From Marinobacter zhejiangensis (GTDB taxonomy: Bacteria; Pseudomonadota; Gammaproteobacteria; Pseudomonadales; Oleiphilaceae), in contig NZ_FOUE01000002.1 in assembly GCF_900114775.1 (NCBI RefSeq), positions 62,001 to 126,000 of the forward strand: 64,000 nt of DNA, written 5' to 3'. Below the pieces are notes generated by a model, which was not told the DNA's origin, searched no databases, and worked only from the letters and a program-made list of their open reading frames with translations. The translations under genes were made by a program, and so were the position numbers. Shown piece by piece: positions 16,597 to 26,601 of this stretch (positions within the stretch are counted from its first letter, which is position 1; every line of letters starts with the position of its first letter).

Positions 16597-16724
16597 GAAT
16601 GTTGGTCGCGGCTTGATACATTGAACTTTCAGATGCGGCGCAGGTCGCAGGTATTTCAGTTGCCCGGCACTCATGCCAGTGCGGGGTTGGGTCTTCTAGG
16701 CAGTTGGATAGAGCAGGAAGTTTT

Positions 16725-17468
16725 ATGTCAAGAATGAAGAATGTGGCGTGTGGGCTGGTTTCCCTGGCGGTGATGTCTGTTTTGCCTTCCATGGCTGTTC
16801 AGGCGGGTGAAACTGAAGACGCCATTGCGGCGAAGCTGTCAAGCAGTCTGCCGGCTTTGGGTGGGGTCTCCGTCAAGCCGACGCCTGCGCCTGGCGTTTA
16901 CGAAGTTATTACCGCCAAAGGTGAGCGGATCTACACCACGGAGGGTGGAGAATTCCTGTTGACGGGCGATATGTTGCAATTGACCAGTGGCGGTCTGGTG
17001 AACGTCACTGAAGCTTCGCGCTCTGCCGAACGGGTTGAGCTGCTGGCTCAGTACGGCACCGATGACGTTATCAGTTTTCCGGCAACCGGAGATGAGAAGG
17101 CAGTTGTTGCCGTGTTTACCGACATCGATTGCCCCTATTGCCGGAAGTTGCACGATGAGGTGCCCCGCCTGAATGAGCTGGGTATTACCGTTCATTATTA
17201 TGGCTTCCCCCGCTCCGGACCAGGCACACCGTCCTTTGTGAAGTACGAATCGGTCTGGTGTGCCGAAGATCAGGCTGCTGCCATGGATGCCGCCAAGGGC
17301 GGTCGCCCCGTGGCGGACGCCAGCTGCGATAACCCAGTGCAGGCCCAGTACCGGTTGGGGCACCAGGTTGGGGTGACTGGCACGCCTGCCATTGTTCTGG
17401 AGGATGGTCATATGATTAGGGGGTATGTACCTGCTGATCAGTTGGCTGAAGGGCTCGGCCTGCTTTAA
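16725..17468 (+). CDS. dsbC: Thiol:disulfide interchange protein DsbC
   Basis: Periplasmic disulfide isomerase. The 247-residue precursor has a basic N-terminus and hydrophobic signal sequence ending near AVQA-GE, an N-terminal dimerisation domain, and a thioredoxin-like domain with active site CPYC at about 136-139. A second Cys pair lies near the C-terminus and the cis-Pro is in TGTPAIV. The ATG at 16725, with AGGAAG upstream, is preferred to one 21 bases earlier because it gives a compact signal peptide. Confidence 0.95.
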   Translation: MSRMKNVACGLVSLAVMSVLPSMAVQAGETEDAIAAKLSSSLPALGGVSVKPTPAPGVYEVITAKGERIYTTEGGEFLLTGDMLQLTSGGLVNVTEASRSAERVELLAQYGTDDVISFPATGDEKAVVAVFTDIDCPYCRKLHDEVPRLNELGITVHYYGFPRSGPGTPSFVKYESVWCAEDQAAAMDAAKGGRPVADASCDNPVQAQYRLGHQVGVTGTPAIVLEDGHMIRGYVPADQLAEGLGLL

Positions 17469-17570
17469 CGGTTCTTTCCAAAAAGCTTGAATTCGCTCCC
17501 TAACACATGCGCGGTGTAAGTCGGTATACTATGCCGCGCACAGGAACCCATCAGGAACAGAGGTGAGAGT

Positions 17571-18872
17571 TTGAAAGACGTCAGAGTCGGAATCTGCGGA
17601 CTGGGTACAGTCGGTGGCGGTACTTTTAATGTGCTGAATCGTAACGCTAGCCTGATTGAGGGGCGTGCGGGCTGCACCATCCGAATTGGCCGGGTTGCCA
17701 GTCGCCGGCAGAATGACCGCATCGAACTGGGCGATATTCCGTTCAGCAACGATATTTTTGACGTCGTTAACGATCCTGACATTGATGTCGTGGTGGAGCT
17801 GATTGGTGGCTATGACGTTGCTCGTGAGCTGGTGCTGGCTGCGATTGAAAATGGCAAGCATGTCGTTACTGCCAACAAGGCCTTGATTGCGGTTCATGGC
17901 AACGAAATTTTTGAGGCCGCTGAAAAGAAAGGCGTGATTGTCGCCTACGAAGCAGGGGTTGCTGGTGGTATTCCGGTCATCAAGGCGATCCGGGAGGGTC
18001 TGGTTGCCAACCGTATTGACTGGATTGCAGGCATTATCAACGGTACCGGCAACTTCATTCTGACCGAAATGAACGCCGGTCGTGAATTCTCCGATGTGCT
18101 CAAGCAGGCCCAGGAACTGGGCTACGCTGAGGCAGATCCCACCTTTGACGTTGAAGGCATCGATGCGGCTCACAAGCTGACCATTCTAGCGTCAGCTGGT
18201 TTTGGTGTGCCGCTGCAGTTTGAGCGGGCCTATACGGAAGGGATTTCCAAAGTAACGCCCTATGACATCAAACATGCCGAAATGCTGGGGTATCGCATCA
18301 AGCATTTGGGTATTGCCCGTCGCCGAGAAGGCGGAATTGAACTTCGGGTCCATCCGACCCTGGTACCCAAAGAGCTGCTGATTGCTCAGGTAGACGGCGT
18401 GCTTAATGCGGTTCTGGTGGACGGCGATGCGGTTGGTCAGACCATGTACTACGGTGCGGGAGCCGGTGATGAAGCGACTGCGTCGGCGGTGATTGCTGAT
18501 ATCGTGGATGTGGCCCGGGCGGTCTCCCATGGCAGTACCCAGCGAGTTCCCTACCTGGGCTTTGAGCCTTCTGCGCTGGAAGACCTGCCAGTGCTGCCGG
18601 TAGAAGACATTTATTCCGCTTACTACCTGAGAATGCAAGCCGAGGATCACCCTGGTGTCTTGGCCAAGATCTCTTCTGTGCTCAGTGAGCACGGTATCAA
18701 CATAGAATCGGTTGTTCAGAAGGAGTCTGAACTGAGCAACGGCAAGATTCCGGTGATCATGCTGACGCATACGGTTCAGGAGCGTCAGATGAACCAGGCG
18801 ATCGCCGAGTTGGAAGCGCTGGCTGATATCGACGGCCCGGTAGTGCGCATCCGAGCAGAAAATTTCAGCTAA
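17571..18872 (+). CDS. hom: Homoserine dehydrogenase
   Basis: Reduces aspartate semialdehyde to homoserine for threonine and methionine synthesis. The 433-residue single-function enzyme has the NAD(P) motif GICGLGTVGGGTF at the N-terminus, the catalytic region with IINGTGNFILTEM and the YAEADPTFDVEG motif, and a C-terminal ACT domain (about 350-430) for threonine feedback. The start is a TTG preceded by AGAGGTGAG; no ATG or GTG in frame lies near. It is 12 bases from thrC. Confidence 0.96.
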   Translation: MKDVRVGICGLGTVGGGTFNVLNRNASLIEGRAGCTIRIGRVASRRQNDRIELGDIPFSNDIFDVVNDPDIDVVVELIGGYDVARELVLAAIENGKHVVTANKALIAVHGNEIFEAAEKKGVIVAYEAGVAGGIPVIKAIREGLVANRIDWIAGIINGTGNFILTEMNAGREFSDVLKQAQELGYAEADPTFDVEGIDAAHKLTILASAGFGVPLQFERAYTEGISKVTPYDIKHAEMLGYRIKHLGIARRREGGIELRVHPTLVPKELLIAQVDGVLNAVLVDGDAVGQTMYYGAGAGDEATASAVIADIVDVARAVSHGSTQRVPYLGFEPSALEDLPVLPVEDIYSAYYLRMQAEDHPGVLAKISSVLSEHGINIESVVQKESELSNGKIPVIMLTHTVQERQMNQAIAELEALADIDGPVVRIRAENFS

Positions 18873-18884
18873 CAGGAAGACAAC

Positions 18885-20285
18885 GTGAGATACATCAGTA
18901 CACGGGGCGAGGCGCCCGCGTTGGGTTTTGAGGACGTCCTTCTGGCCGGGCTGGCCAGCGATGGCGGTTTGTATGTGCCGGAATCCCTGCCGCATTTCAG
19001 TGTTGAGGAGATTCGCAGCTGGCGTGGTTTGCCGTACAGCGAGCTGGCGTTCAATATTATGTACCCGTTTGTCGACGATGCCATTCCCGCCGACGAATTC
19101 CGGACGATGCTCAAAGAGACATACCAAGGCTTTAGTCACGATGCAGTAGCGCCGCTGGTCCAACTGGATACCAATGAATGGGTGATGGAGCTGTTCCGCG
19201 GCCCGACTCTGGCGTTCAAAGACTTTGCTCTGCAGCTTCTGGGCCGTTTGCTCGACTATGTGCTTGAGAAACGCAAGCAGCACGTGGTGATCATGGGGGC
19301 GACCTCCGGTGACACTGGCTCTGCTGCGATTGAGGGCTGCCGTCACTGTGAGCATGTGGATATCTTTATCCTGCATCCTCACGAACGTGTATCCGAGGTT
19401 CAGCGTCGCCAGATGACGACAGTTCTGGGCGACAACATCCACAACATCGCGGTTCGTGGTAACTTCGATGACTGTCAGCGGATGGTGAAGGAGAGCTTTG
19501 GTGACCAGTCGTTCCTGGGGGGGAAAACCCAGCTGGCGGCGGTCAACTCGATCAACTGGGCTCGGATCATGGCCCAGATCGTCTACTACTTCCAGGCGTC
19601 TCTGGCGCTGGGTGGGCCGGACCGCAGTCTGGCGTTCTCGGTTCCAACTGGAAACTTCGGCGATATCTTTGCCGGCTACCTGGCCAAGAAGATGGGGCTG
19701 CCGATTTCCCAATTGGTTATCGCAACCAACCGTAATGACATTCTCCATCGCTTCATGAGTGGCAACAAGTATGAGCAGCATCAGCTGGAGCATACCCTGT
19801 CACCGAGCATGGACATCATGGTGTCCAGCAACTTTGAGCGGCTGCTGTTTGACCTTCACGGTCGTGACGGTGCCCTGGTCAAGGATTTGCTGGAGCGTGC
19901 CCAGAAAGGGCCGGTCAGCATTGAGGACTACCGCTGGCGTCATGCTCGCAAGCTCTTCGACAGTGATGCCGTGGATGACAAGGGTACCTGCGATACCATT
20001 CGCGAGATTTACGAGCGTAACGAATATCTGCTCGACCCTCATACCGCAATTGGTGTTCGCGCAGCCCGTAACTGCCGTCGTGATGCGAGTGTGCCCATGG
20101 TAACCCTGGGAACCGCGCACCCGGCGAAGTTCCCGGATGCCATCGCAGAAGCTGGTCTCAGCGTCAAGCCGCAGCTGCCTCCCCATATGGCAGACCTGTT
20201 TGAGCGTGAAGAGCGCTGCACGGTGCTGGATAACGACCTCTCGTCTGTGCAGGCATTCATCGCCAGCCATTGGAAGCTTGCCTGA
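18885..20285 (+). CDS. thrC: Threonine synthase
   Basis: PLP enzyme converting O-phosphohomoserine to threonine. The 466-residue product has the PLP-lysine segment LAFKDFALQ and the phosphate-binding ATSGDTGSAA, with the family start MRYISTRGEAP at a GTG codon preceded by AGGAAG. Coupled to hom; the pair sits between dsbC and recJ, an arrangement also known in Pseudomonas. Confidence 0.96.
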   Translation: MRYISTRGEAPALGFEDVLLAGLASDGGLYVPESLPHFSVEEIRSWRGLPYSELAFNIMYPFVDDAIPADEFRTMLKETYQGFSHDAVAPLVQLDTNEWVMELFRGPTLAFKDFALQLLGRLLDYVLEKRKQHVVIMGATSGDTGSAAIEGCRHCEHVDIFILHPHERVSEVQRRQMTTVLGDNIHNIAVRGNFDDCQRMVKESFGDQSFLGGKTQLAAVNSINWARIMAQIVYYFQASLALGGPDRSLAFSVPTGNFGDIFAGYLAKKMGLPISQLVIATNRNDILHRFMSGNKYEQHQLEHTLSPSMDIMVSSNFERLLFDLHGRDGALVKDLLERAQKGPVSIEDYRWRHARKLFDSDAVDDKGTCDTIREIYERNEYLLDPHTAIGVRAARNCRRDASVPMVTLGTAHPAKFPDAIAEAGLSVKPQLPPHMADLFEREERCTVLDNDLSSVQAFIASHWKLA

Positions 20286-20303
20286 TAGCTTACCGATCTC
20301 TCT

Positions 20304-22040
20304 ATGACACCTAAGAAGATCCTGCGTCGCCCCCTTCCGGACACGGTTCCGGAATGGGGGGCGCAGATCCCCCCTCTGCTTCGCCGTCTTTACAGTGCCC
20401 GTGGTGTAACCTCGGACGCTCAGCTGGACTATGCGCTCAAGCACCTGGCTTCTCCATTCCAGCTTCGTGGTATTGATCGTGCTGTTGAGCTTCTGGCCGA
20501 GGCGATCCGCCAGGGACAGCGTGTGCTGGTGCTTGGAGACTTTGATGCCGATGGCGCTACCAGCACGGCGGTTGCGGTTCTGGGGCTATCGATGCTGGGG
20601 CTGGGGGATATCGACTTCCGGGTGCCCAGTCGGTTTGCCGATGGTTATGGTCTGACCCCAGGAATTCTCTACCGGCTGCAGGAGGAGGGTGCGCTTCCGG
20701 ACCTGTTGGTAACAGTCGACAACGGCATTGCGGCTGTCGATGGGGTGAAGGTGGCGCGTGACTTGGGTGTCAAGGTGGTGGTGACCGACCACCACCTTGC
20801 TGGCGAGGTACTCCCCGAGGCGGATGCCATTGTTAATCCCAATCAGCCGGGTTGTGAGTTCCTGAGCAAGAACGCGGCGGGCGTTGGGGTTATGTTCTAT
20901 GTGCTGACGGCCCTCCGGCGTTACCTCCGTGAACGGGGGGAATTGCCGGAACCGCAGCCGAACCTGGGCTCGTTGCTGGACCTGGTGGCCTTGGGCACGG
21001 TGGCGGATGTAGTTCCTTTGGATCACAACAATCGAATTTTTGTCGAGCAGGGGCTGCGTCGGATCCGCCAGGGCGAGGCTCGCCCCGGCATTCTGGCTCT
21101 GCTGGAGGTTGCTGGGCGAGAGCATGGCAAGATCACGGCCACGGACCTGGGGTTCGTGGTTGGCCCCCGGCTCAATGCGGCCGGCCGGCTGGATGATATG
21201 AGTGTAGGCATTGCCTGCCTGCTGTCTGGAAACCGGGATGAAGCGCTGCACCTGGCCAAAGAGCTCGACACCTTTAACCGGGAACGCCGCACGATTGAGA
21301 AGGACATGAAAAATCAGGCGCAGGATCTGCTTGCGTCCATGTCTCTCGACACCGACGGGTTGCCCTGGGGGCTGGCGTTGTTCGACCCCGATTGGCACCA
21401 GGGTGTGATCGGTATTCTGGCGGCCCGCTTACGGGAGCAGACCCATCGACCAGTGATTGCTTTTGCACCGGGAGAATCCGGAGAAGAGCTCAAGGGATCG
21501 GCAAGATCCATTCCCGGGCTCCATATCCGGGATGTGCTGGCGGTGGTGGATGCTCGCCACCCGGGCTTGCTGAAGAAGTTTGGCGGCCATGCCATGGCGG
21601 CGGGTATGACCATTGCGGCCCAAGATTATGAGGCCTTTGCCTCGGCATTTGATGCAGCCGTGCGGGAGTCGATCTCAGCTGGCGACCTGGAGGCGGTCAT
21701 TACAACAGATGGGCCGCTGTCAGTGGATGAGCTGACCTTGGAAACCGCCGCGATGCTGAAGCGTGCCGGCCCCTGGGGACAGCACTTTCCAGAGCCGCTG
21801 TTTGATGGGGAGTTTGAGGTCATCAGTCAGCGTGTGGTAGGTGAGAATCACCTGAAGATGGTCTTGCGCCCACGGGATGGCGGCGACATTGTGGATGCCA
21901 TTGCCTTCAATACCGGTGCCGAGGTTCCCGACTACACCCGTACGGGGGCCCGGGTGGTCTATAAGCCCGATGCCAACACCTTCCGTGGCAGAACCACGCT
22001 GCAGCTGCTGGTGGACTATCTCGAGCCGGCCCGGAGCTGA
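20304..22040 (+). CDS. recJ: Single-stranded-DNA-specific 5'-3' exonuclease RecJ
   Basis: Degrades ssDNA 5' to 3' in recombination, mismatch and excision repair. The 578-residue product has the DHH phosphoesterase motifs GDFDADGATST, TVDNGIA and TDHHL, plus the DHHA1 motif with GGHAMAAGMT and a C-terminal OB domain. Length equals the E. coli enzyme. 18 bases after thrC and upstream of prfB. Confidence 0.97.
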   Translation: MTPKKILRRPLPDTVPEWGAQIPPLLRRLYSARGVTSDAQLDYALKHLASPFQLRGIDRAVELLAEAIRQGQRVLVLGDFDADGATSTAVAVLGLSMLGLGDIDFRVPSRFADGYGLTPGILYRLQEEGALPDLLVTVDNGIAAVDGVKVARDLGVKVVVTDHHLAGEVLPEADAIVNPNQPGCEFLSKNAAGVGVMFYVLTALRRYLRERGELPEPQPNLGSLLDLVALGTVADVVPLDHNNRIFVEQGLRRIRQGEARPGILALLEVAGREHGKITATDLGFVVGPRLNAAGRLDDMSVGIACLLSGNRDEALHLAKELDTFNRERRTIEKDMKNQAQDLLASMSLDTDGLPWGLALFDPDWHQGVIGILAARLREQTHRPVIAFAPGESGEELKGSARSIPGLHIRDVLAVVDARHPGLLKKFGGHAMAAGMTIAAQDYEAFASAFDAAVRESISAGDLEAVITTDGPLSVDELTLETAAMLKRAGPWGQHFPEPLFDGEFEVISQRVVGENHLKMVLRPRDGGDIVDAIAFNTGAEVPDYTRTGARVVYKPDANTFRGRTTLQLLVDYLEPARS

Positions 22041-22221
22041 TCAACGGGTCCCCGGCACCTCGTTCGCCCATCAGAAACTTTACCTACCTTGAGCCTGCCA
22101 GGCTGATTTATCGACGCTTTTCCGGTAAAATGCCGCGTCTGATTTTTTGTGCCTGTGCTGATCTGGTCTGGTGGCCGGAAGCCTGGGCAAGTGTGCTATC
22201 CGCAAGGTGAGAAACGGTTCC

Positions 22222-23317
22222 ATGGAAATCAATCCCATAGTGACGAAGATCAAAGAGCTTCGTGAGCGCACCGATGCGCTTAGGGGGTACCTTTGACTAC
22301 GATCATCGTAGTGAACGGCTGGTCGAAGTAGAGCGTGAACTGGAAGATCCGAAGGTTTGGGACGAGCCCGAGCGGGCTCAAGCTCTGGGTAAAGAGCGTT
22401 CGGACCTGGAACTGATCGTCAAGACCATCGATAACCTAACCTCCGGCCTGGAAGACGCCGAAGGGTTGCTGGAAATCGCGGTTGAAGAAAACGACGAGGG
22501 AACGGCCGGGGAAATCGTTGCGGACCTCGAAGGTCTCGACGCTGAGCTGCAGAAGCTCGAATTCCGCCGTATGTTCTCCGGGGAAATGGACGCCAATAAC
22601 GCCTATCTGGATATCCAGGCCGGATCGGGTGGCACCGAAGCCCAAGACTGGGCCAACATGTTGCTGCGTATGTTCCTGCGCTGGGGTGAGCGCCATGGCT
22701 TCAAGACCGAGATTGTTGAAGCTCAGGATGGTGAGGTGGCCGGCATCAAGAGTGCCACGGTGCATTTCCAGGGTGACTACGCGTATGGCTGGTTGCGGAC
22801 CGAGACCGGCGTTCACCGCTTGGTGCGGAAATCTCCCTTTGATTCCGGCAATCGACGTCACACCTCGTTCTCATCGGTTTTCGTGTCGCCGGAAGTCGAC
22901 GACAGCTTTGAAATCGAGATCAACCCTGCCGATTTGCGGGTGGACGTTTACCGGGCATCTGGCGCGGGTGGTCAGCACGTTAACCGGACCGAATCTGCGG
23001 TTCGACTGACCCACAACCCCACCGGTATTGTGGTGGCCTGTCAGGCCGGGCGCAGTCAGCACCAGAACAAGGACCAGGCCATGAAACAGCTCAAGGCCAA
23101 ACTGTTCGAGTTCGAAATGCAGAAGCGCAACGCCGAGAAACAGAAGCTGGAAGACTCGAAGGCCGACATCGGCTGGGGTAGTCAGATCCGTTCGTACGTG
23201 CTGGATGACAGCCGGGTCAAGGATCTGCGAACCAAAGTTGAAACCAGCAATACCCAGGCGGTACTGGACGGTGACATCGACAAGTTCATCGAAGCCAGCC
23301 TGAAAATGGCGCTGTAA
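22222..23317 (+). CDS. prfB: Peptide chain release factor 2, with programmed +1 frameshift
   Basis: Terminates translation at UGA and UAA. Translation starts at ATG 22222 and reads 24 codons to CTT (22291-22293). An in-frame TGA at 22294-22296 must be bypassed by a +1 shift, continuing at GAC 22295. The product is 364 residues. The site AGGGGG-TAC-CTT-TGA-C matches the E. coli RF2 site, with a Shine-Dalgarno-like AGGGGG just upstream. The reading frame 22262-23317 holds the main body, with the codon-recognition motif SPF and the catalytic GGQ in [11 protein letters not shown]. The shift autoregulates RF2 level. Confidence 0.97.
22281..22297 (+). promoter_or_regulatory. RF2 autoregulatory frameshift site
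   Basis: Contains the internal SD-like AGGGGG, the slippery CTT codon and TGA followed by C, a poor termination context. This is the conserved RF2 recoding signal. Confidence 0.95.
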
Positions 23318-23358
23318 TCCGATATCCCTTTTTGAACCCTGAACGTTAGTGAGAAACC

Positions 23359-24897
23359 ATGACTGACCAATTGCCGAACGCCCCCCAGCACGAAGACAAC
23401 CGACTGATTGCTGAGCGTCGTGCCAAACTGGCTGAACTGCGAGAGCAAGGCTCGCCGTTTCCCAACGACTTCCGTCGCGATTCCCTGGCCGCAGACCTGC
23501 AGGCCAAATACGCGGACAAGACCAAGGAAGAGTTGGAATCCATGGGTATCAAGGTGGCCATTGCCGGTCGTCTGATGCTGGATCGCAAAGCGTTCAAGGT
23601 GGTTCAGGATATGTCCGGACGTATCCAGGTGTATGCGTCCAAGGATGTCCAGAAGGAGACCAAGCACTGGGATCTGGGGGATGTCATTGGTGTCAGCGGT
23701 ACTCTGGCCAAGTCCGGAAAGGGTGACCTTTACGTCAATATGGACGAGTACCGGTTGCTGACCAAATCGCTGCGTCCGCTGCCCGAGAAGCACAAGGGCT
23801 TGACCGACATGGAGGCCCGCTACCGTCATCGCTATGTTGACCTGATGGTGAACGAAGAGACCCGCAAGGTGTTCCAGATGCGCTCGCGGCTGATCAGCAG
23901 CATGCGCACCTATTTCTCCGAGCGTGGCTTCATGGAAGTAGAAACACCGATGCTGCAGGTGATTCCAGGCGGTGCGACGGCTCGCCCGTTTGTTACCCAC
24001 CACAACGCCCTGAGCATCGACATGTACCTGCGGATTGCGCCGGAGCTGTACCTCAAGCGCCTGGTGGTTGGTGGCTTTGAGCGGGTGTTCGAGATCAACC
24101 GTAATTTCCGGAACGAAGGGCTGTCGACCCGCCACAACCCGGAATTCACCATGGTTGAGTTCTACCAGGCCTACGCGGACTACAACGACCTGATGGACCT
24201 GACCGAAGACATGCTGCGCAAGATTGCCCAGGATGTACTCGGCACCACCACTGTGATCAATACCCGTGAGCTGGCCAACGGCGAAGTGGAAACGGTGGAG
24301 TACGATTTCGGTCAGCCGTTTGAGCGAATGACCGTGGTTGAGGCGATTCTGCGTCACAACCCAGAACTCCAGGCCGGACAGCTTGGTGATGAAGCCAGCG
24401 CCCGTCGTGCCGCGGAAAAACTCGGTATTCACCTCAAGGATAACTGGGGCCTGGGTAAGGTGCAGCTGGAAATCTTCGAAGCCACGGCTGAGCACCTGTT
24501 GATCCAGCCAACGTTTATCACCGACTACCCGAAAGAGGTGTCGCCGCTGGCCCGTTGCAAGGACAGCGACCCGTTCGTCACCGAGCGCTTTGAGTTCTTC
24601 GTGGGTGGTCGTGAGCTGGCCAACGGTTTCTCGGAGTTGAATGATGCCGAGGACCAGGCCGAACGCTTCCGGGCCCAGGTGGCTGAAAAGGATGCGGGCG
24701 ATGACGAAGCCATGTTCTATGACGACGACTACGTGATGGCATTGGAATATGGTCTGCCGCCGACAGCTGGTGAGGGCATCGGTATCGACCGCCTGGCGAT
24801 GCTGCTGACCAACTCGCCGTCGATTCGTGACGTGATCCTGTTCCCCCATATGCGCCCTGAACACCGGGCAGAGCAGGCTACGGAATCAAAGGAGTAA
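23359..24897 (+). CDS. lysS: Lysyl-tRNA synthetase, class II
   Basis: Charges tRNA-Lys. The 512-residue product has an N-terminal OB anticodon-binding domain (about 60-160) and the class II catalytic core: motif 1 ([10 protein letters not shown]), motif 2 ([11 protein letters not shown] with the RHNPEFTM segment) and motif 3 ([13 protein letters not shown]). Length matches the family. Follows prfB by 41 bases, as in E. coli. Confidence 0.98.
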   Translation: MTDQLPNAPQHEDNRLIAERRAKLAELREQGSPFPNDFRRDSLAADLQAKYADKTKEELESMGIKVAIAGRLMLDRKAFKVVQDMSGRIQVYASKDVQKETKHWDLGDVIGVSGTLAKSGKGDLYVNMDEYRLLTKSLRPLPEKHKGLTDMEARYRHRYVDLMVNEETRKVFQMRSRLISSMRTYFSERGFMEVETPMLQVIPGGATARPFVTHHNALSIDMYLRIAPELYLKRLVVGGFERVFEINRNFRNEGLSTRHNPEFTMVEFYQAYADYNDLMDLTEDMLRKIAQDVLGTTTVINTRELANGEVETVEYDFGQPFERMTVVEAILRHNPELQAGQLGDEASARRAAEKLGIHLKDNWGLGKVQLEIFEATAEHLLIQPTFITDYPKEVSPLARCKDSDPFVTERFEFFVGGRELANGFSELNDAEDQAERFRAQVAEKDAGDDEAMFYDDDYVMALEYGLPPTAGEGIGIDRLAMLLTNSPSIRDVILFPHMRPEHRAEQATESKE

Positions 24898-24899
24898 GT

Positions 24900-25634
24900 A
24901 TGCACCCGGCCGAGGCACTGGCAAGTCAGCTTCGCCCCGGTCGGGGTTGGTCCGAGCACCTTGCGGGCGAGTTTCAGCAGCCTTACATGCAGGCTCTTGG
25001 GCAGTTTCTGGCCACCGAGGAGGAGGCCGGCAAGGAGTTGTTCCCGGCCAGTCAGCATTGTTTTAATGCGCTCAACAGTACCCCGCTCGACAAGGTGTCG
25101 GTGGTTATCCTGGGCCAGGATCCCTATCATGGCCCCGGACAGGCTCATGGCCTGTGTTTCAGTGTTCGTCCGGACGTCCCGCCACCACCTTCTCTGGTTA
25201 ACATCTTCAAGGAATTGCAGAGCGACGTCGGCATGGCGTTGCCGGACCACGGCTGCCTTCAACCTTGGGCGGAGCAAGGAGTGTTACTGCTGAACAGCGT
25301 ACTGACGGTGACGCAGGGGCAGGCCGGCGCCCACCAAGGGAAAGGGTGGGAGACGTTCACCGATCGGGTGATTGAGGTGATCAACCGTGAGCGGGAGGGG
25401 GTGGTGTTCCTGCTTTGGGGAAGCTATGCCCGGAAAAAGGGTGCCAGGATCGACCGTCAGCGGCACCTGGTGCTGGAAGGGCCGCACCCGTCGCCGTTAA
25501 GTGCTTACCGTGGTTTCTTTGGTTGCAAGCATTTCTCTCAGGCCAATCAGTGGCTGCAACAAAAAGGGCAGCGCCCGGTGAATTGGTCACTGCCCTCCAA
25601 AGACGAGCTTCTGGCTCGCTATCGCAAGCCCTAG
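24900..25634 (+). CDS. ung: Uracil-DNA glycosylase
   Basis: Removes uracil from DNA to start base excision repair. The 244-residue product carries the catalytic water-activating motif [14 protein letters not shown], the LLLNSVLTV segment and the DNA-intercalating [11 protein letters not shown]. It starts 2 bases after the lysS stop, so it is probably cotranscribed and translationally coupled. Confidence 0.97.
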   Translation: MHPAEALASQLRPGRGWSEHLAGEFQQPYMQALGQFLATEEEAGKELFPASQHCFNALNSTPLDKVSVVILGQDPYHGPGQAHGLCFSVRPDVPPPPSLVNIFKELQSDVGMALPDHGCLQPWAEQGVLLLNSVLTVTQGQAGAHQGKGWETFTDRVIEVINREREGVVFLLWGSYARKKGARIDRQRHLVLEGPHPSPLSAYRGFFGCKHFSQANQWLQQKGQRPVNWSLPSKDELLARYRKP

Positions 25635-25652
25635 CCCCTTGGCAATCTTGGT

Positions 25653-26486
25653 TTACTGAAGCAAGGCCATCGCGGCTTCCATCTCGGCGCTCAGGTCTTC
25701 CTCTTCGCTCATATCAATGTCCGGATCCAGTCCCAGGCGGTCAAAGGCGGAAATGGTTTTCCAGTCCATCTCTGTCCACGGGTGTTCGCTGCCTGCCACC
25801 AGCTGCAGGTTGGCAACCATCACCAGGTCAGAATAGTCTGCCGCCGGAACGCTGCGTTGGAAATTGACGTGCTCCACCGGGACCGGCTGAAGCTCTTCCG
25901 GGAAATCCCACTTCTTCAGGATCAGTGCGCCGATACGAGGGTGCAGCTGCTCAATGATGTTGTCCAGCATCATGCTGGTGACCTGAATGTCCTGATCTTC
26001 TACATGGCGCAGGATGGGCAAAACGCCGATCTGGTGAACCAGGCCCGCAAGGGTGGCCTGGTCGGGTTTCAGGCGGGTGTAATGCTGGGCCAGGACATGG
26101 CAGATGCCGGCAACTTCCGTGCTTTTCTGCCACGTTGCCCGCAGGCGCTTGTCGATCATGTCAGACGTCGCCTGGAACATCTGCTCCATGGCAAGTCCCA
26201 TGGCCAGGTTGCTGGTATAGGCCATGCCCAGCCGGCTGACTGCCATGTTGAGGTTTTCAATGGCCCGTGAACCGCGGAACAGTGGGCTGTTACAGACCCG
26301 GATGAGCCGGGCTGACAAGGCGGTGTCGTTACTGATGACCTTGACCAGGTCAGCAATGGAGGAGTCGTCGGATTCTGCGATTTCACGAACCTGAAGTGCG
26401 GCTTCCGGCAATGTTGGGAGAACCAGTTGGTCACTTTCGATGGCTTCGACCAGGTCGTTCTTAATGGTTTCAACAATGGTTGACAT
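25653..26486 (-). CDS. HDOD domain protein
   Basis: A 277-residue single-domain protein with the HDOD core (about 20-220), including LPTLPEAALQV, VISNDTALSARLIRVCNSPLF and LVHQIGVLPIL. HDOD proteins are HD-like signalling modules that usually lack the metal ligands, and a catalytic role is not expected. The frame extends to a GTG at 26537, but that start lies in a small hairpin (26531-26545) with no ribosome site. The ATG at 26486 matches the family start, though its ribosome site is weak. Convergent with ung; ygfZ precedes it. Confidence 0.82.
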   Translation of the reverse strand: MSTIVETIKNDLVEAIESDQLVLPTLPEAALQVREIAESDDSSIADLVKVISNDTALSARLIRVCNSPLFRGSRAIENLNMAVSRLGMAYTSNLAMGLAMEQMFQATSDMIDKRLRATWQKSTEVAGICHVLAQHYTRLKPDQATLAGLVHQIGVLPILRHVEDQDIQVTSMMLDNIIEQLHPRIGALILKKWDFPEELQPVPVEHVNFQRSVPAADYSDLVMVANLQLVAGSEHPWTEMDWKTISAFDRLGLDPDIDMSEEEDLSAEMEAAMALLQ

Positions 26487-26601
26487 AGTGTGTTGGAGTC
26501 CATGCGCTAAAGGGGAGCGTGGGCTTGGGGCCGCCACTTTGGCGGACCCGGTAGTTAGACCCCCTAAGTTATAGCAAATTCTGGGGATTGTTCATGTCAA
26601 C

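Noticed and set aside
18192..19793. 533-codon minus-strand frame across hom and thrC
   Set aside because: Antisense to two well-supported genes, crossing their junction, with no coherent family.
22262..22294. prfB start at 22262
   Set aside because: The real start is ATG 22222 with the +1 frameshift; 22262 is only where the second frame opens.
23182..24864. 560-codon open frame on the minus strand across lysS
   Set aside because: It is antisense to a full-length, motif-complete lysyl-tRNA synthetase and its translation shows no recognisable domain; long shadows arise from high-GC codon bias.
26487..26545. N-terminal extension of the HDOD protein
   Set aside because: GTG start in a small hairpin, no family match for the added 17 residues.
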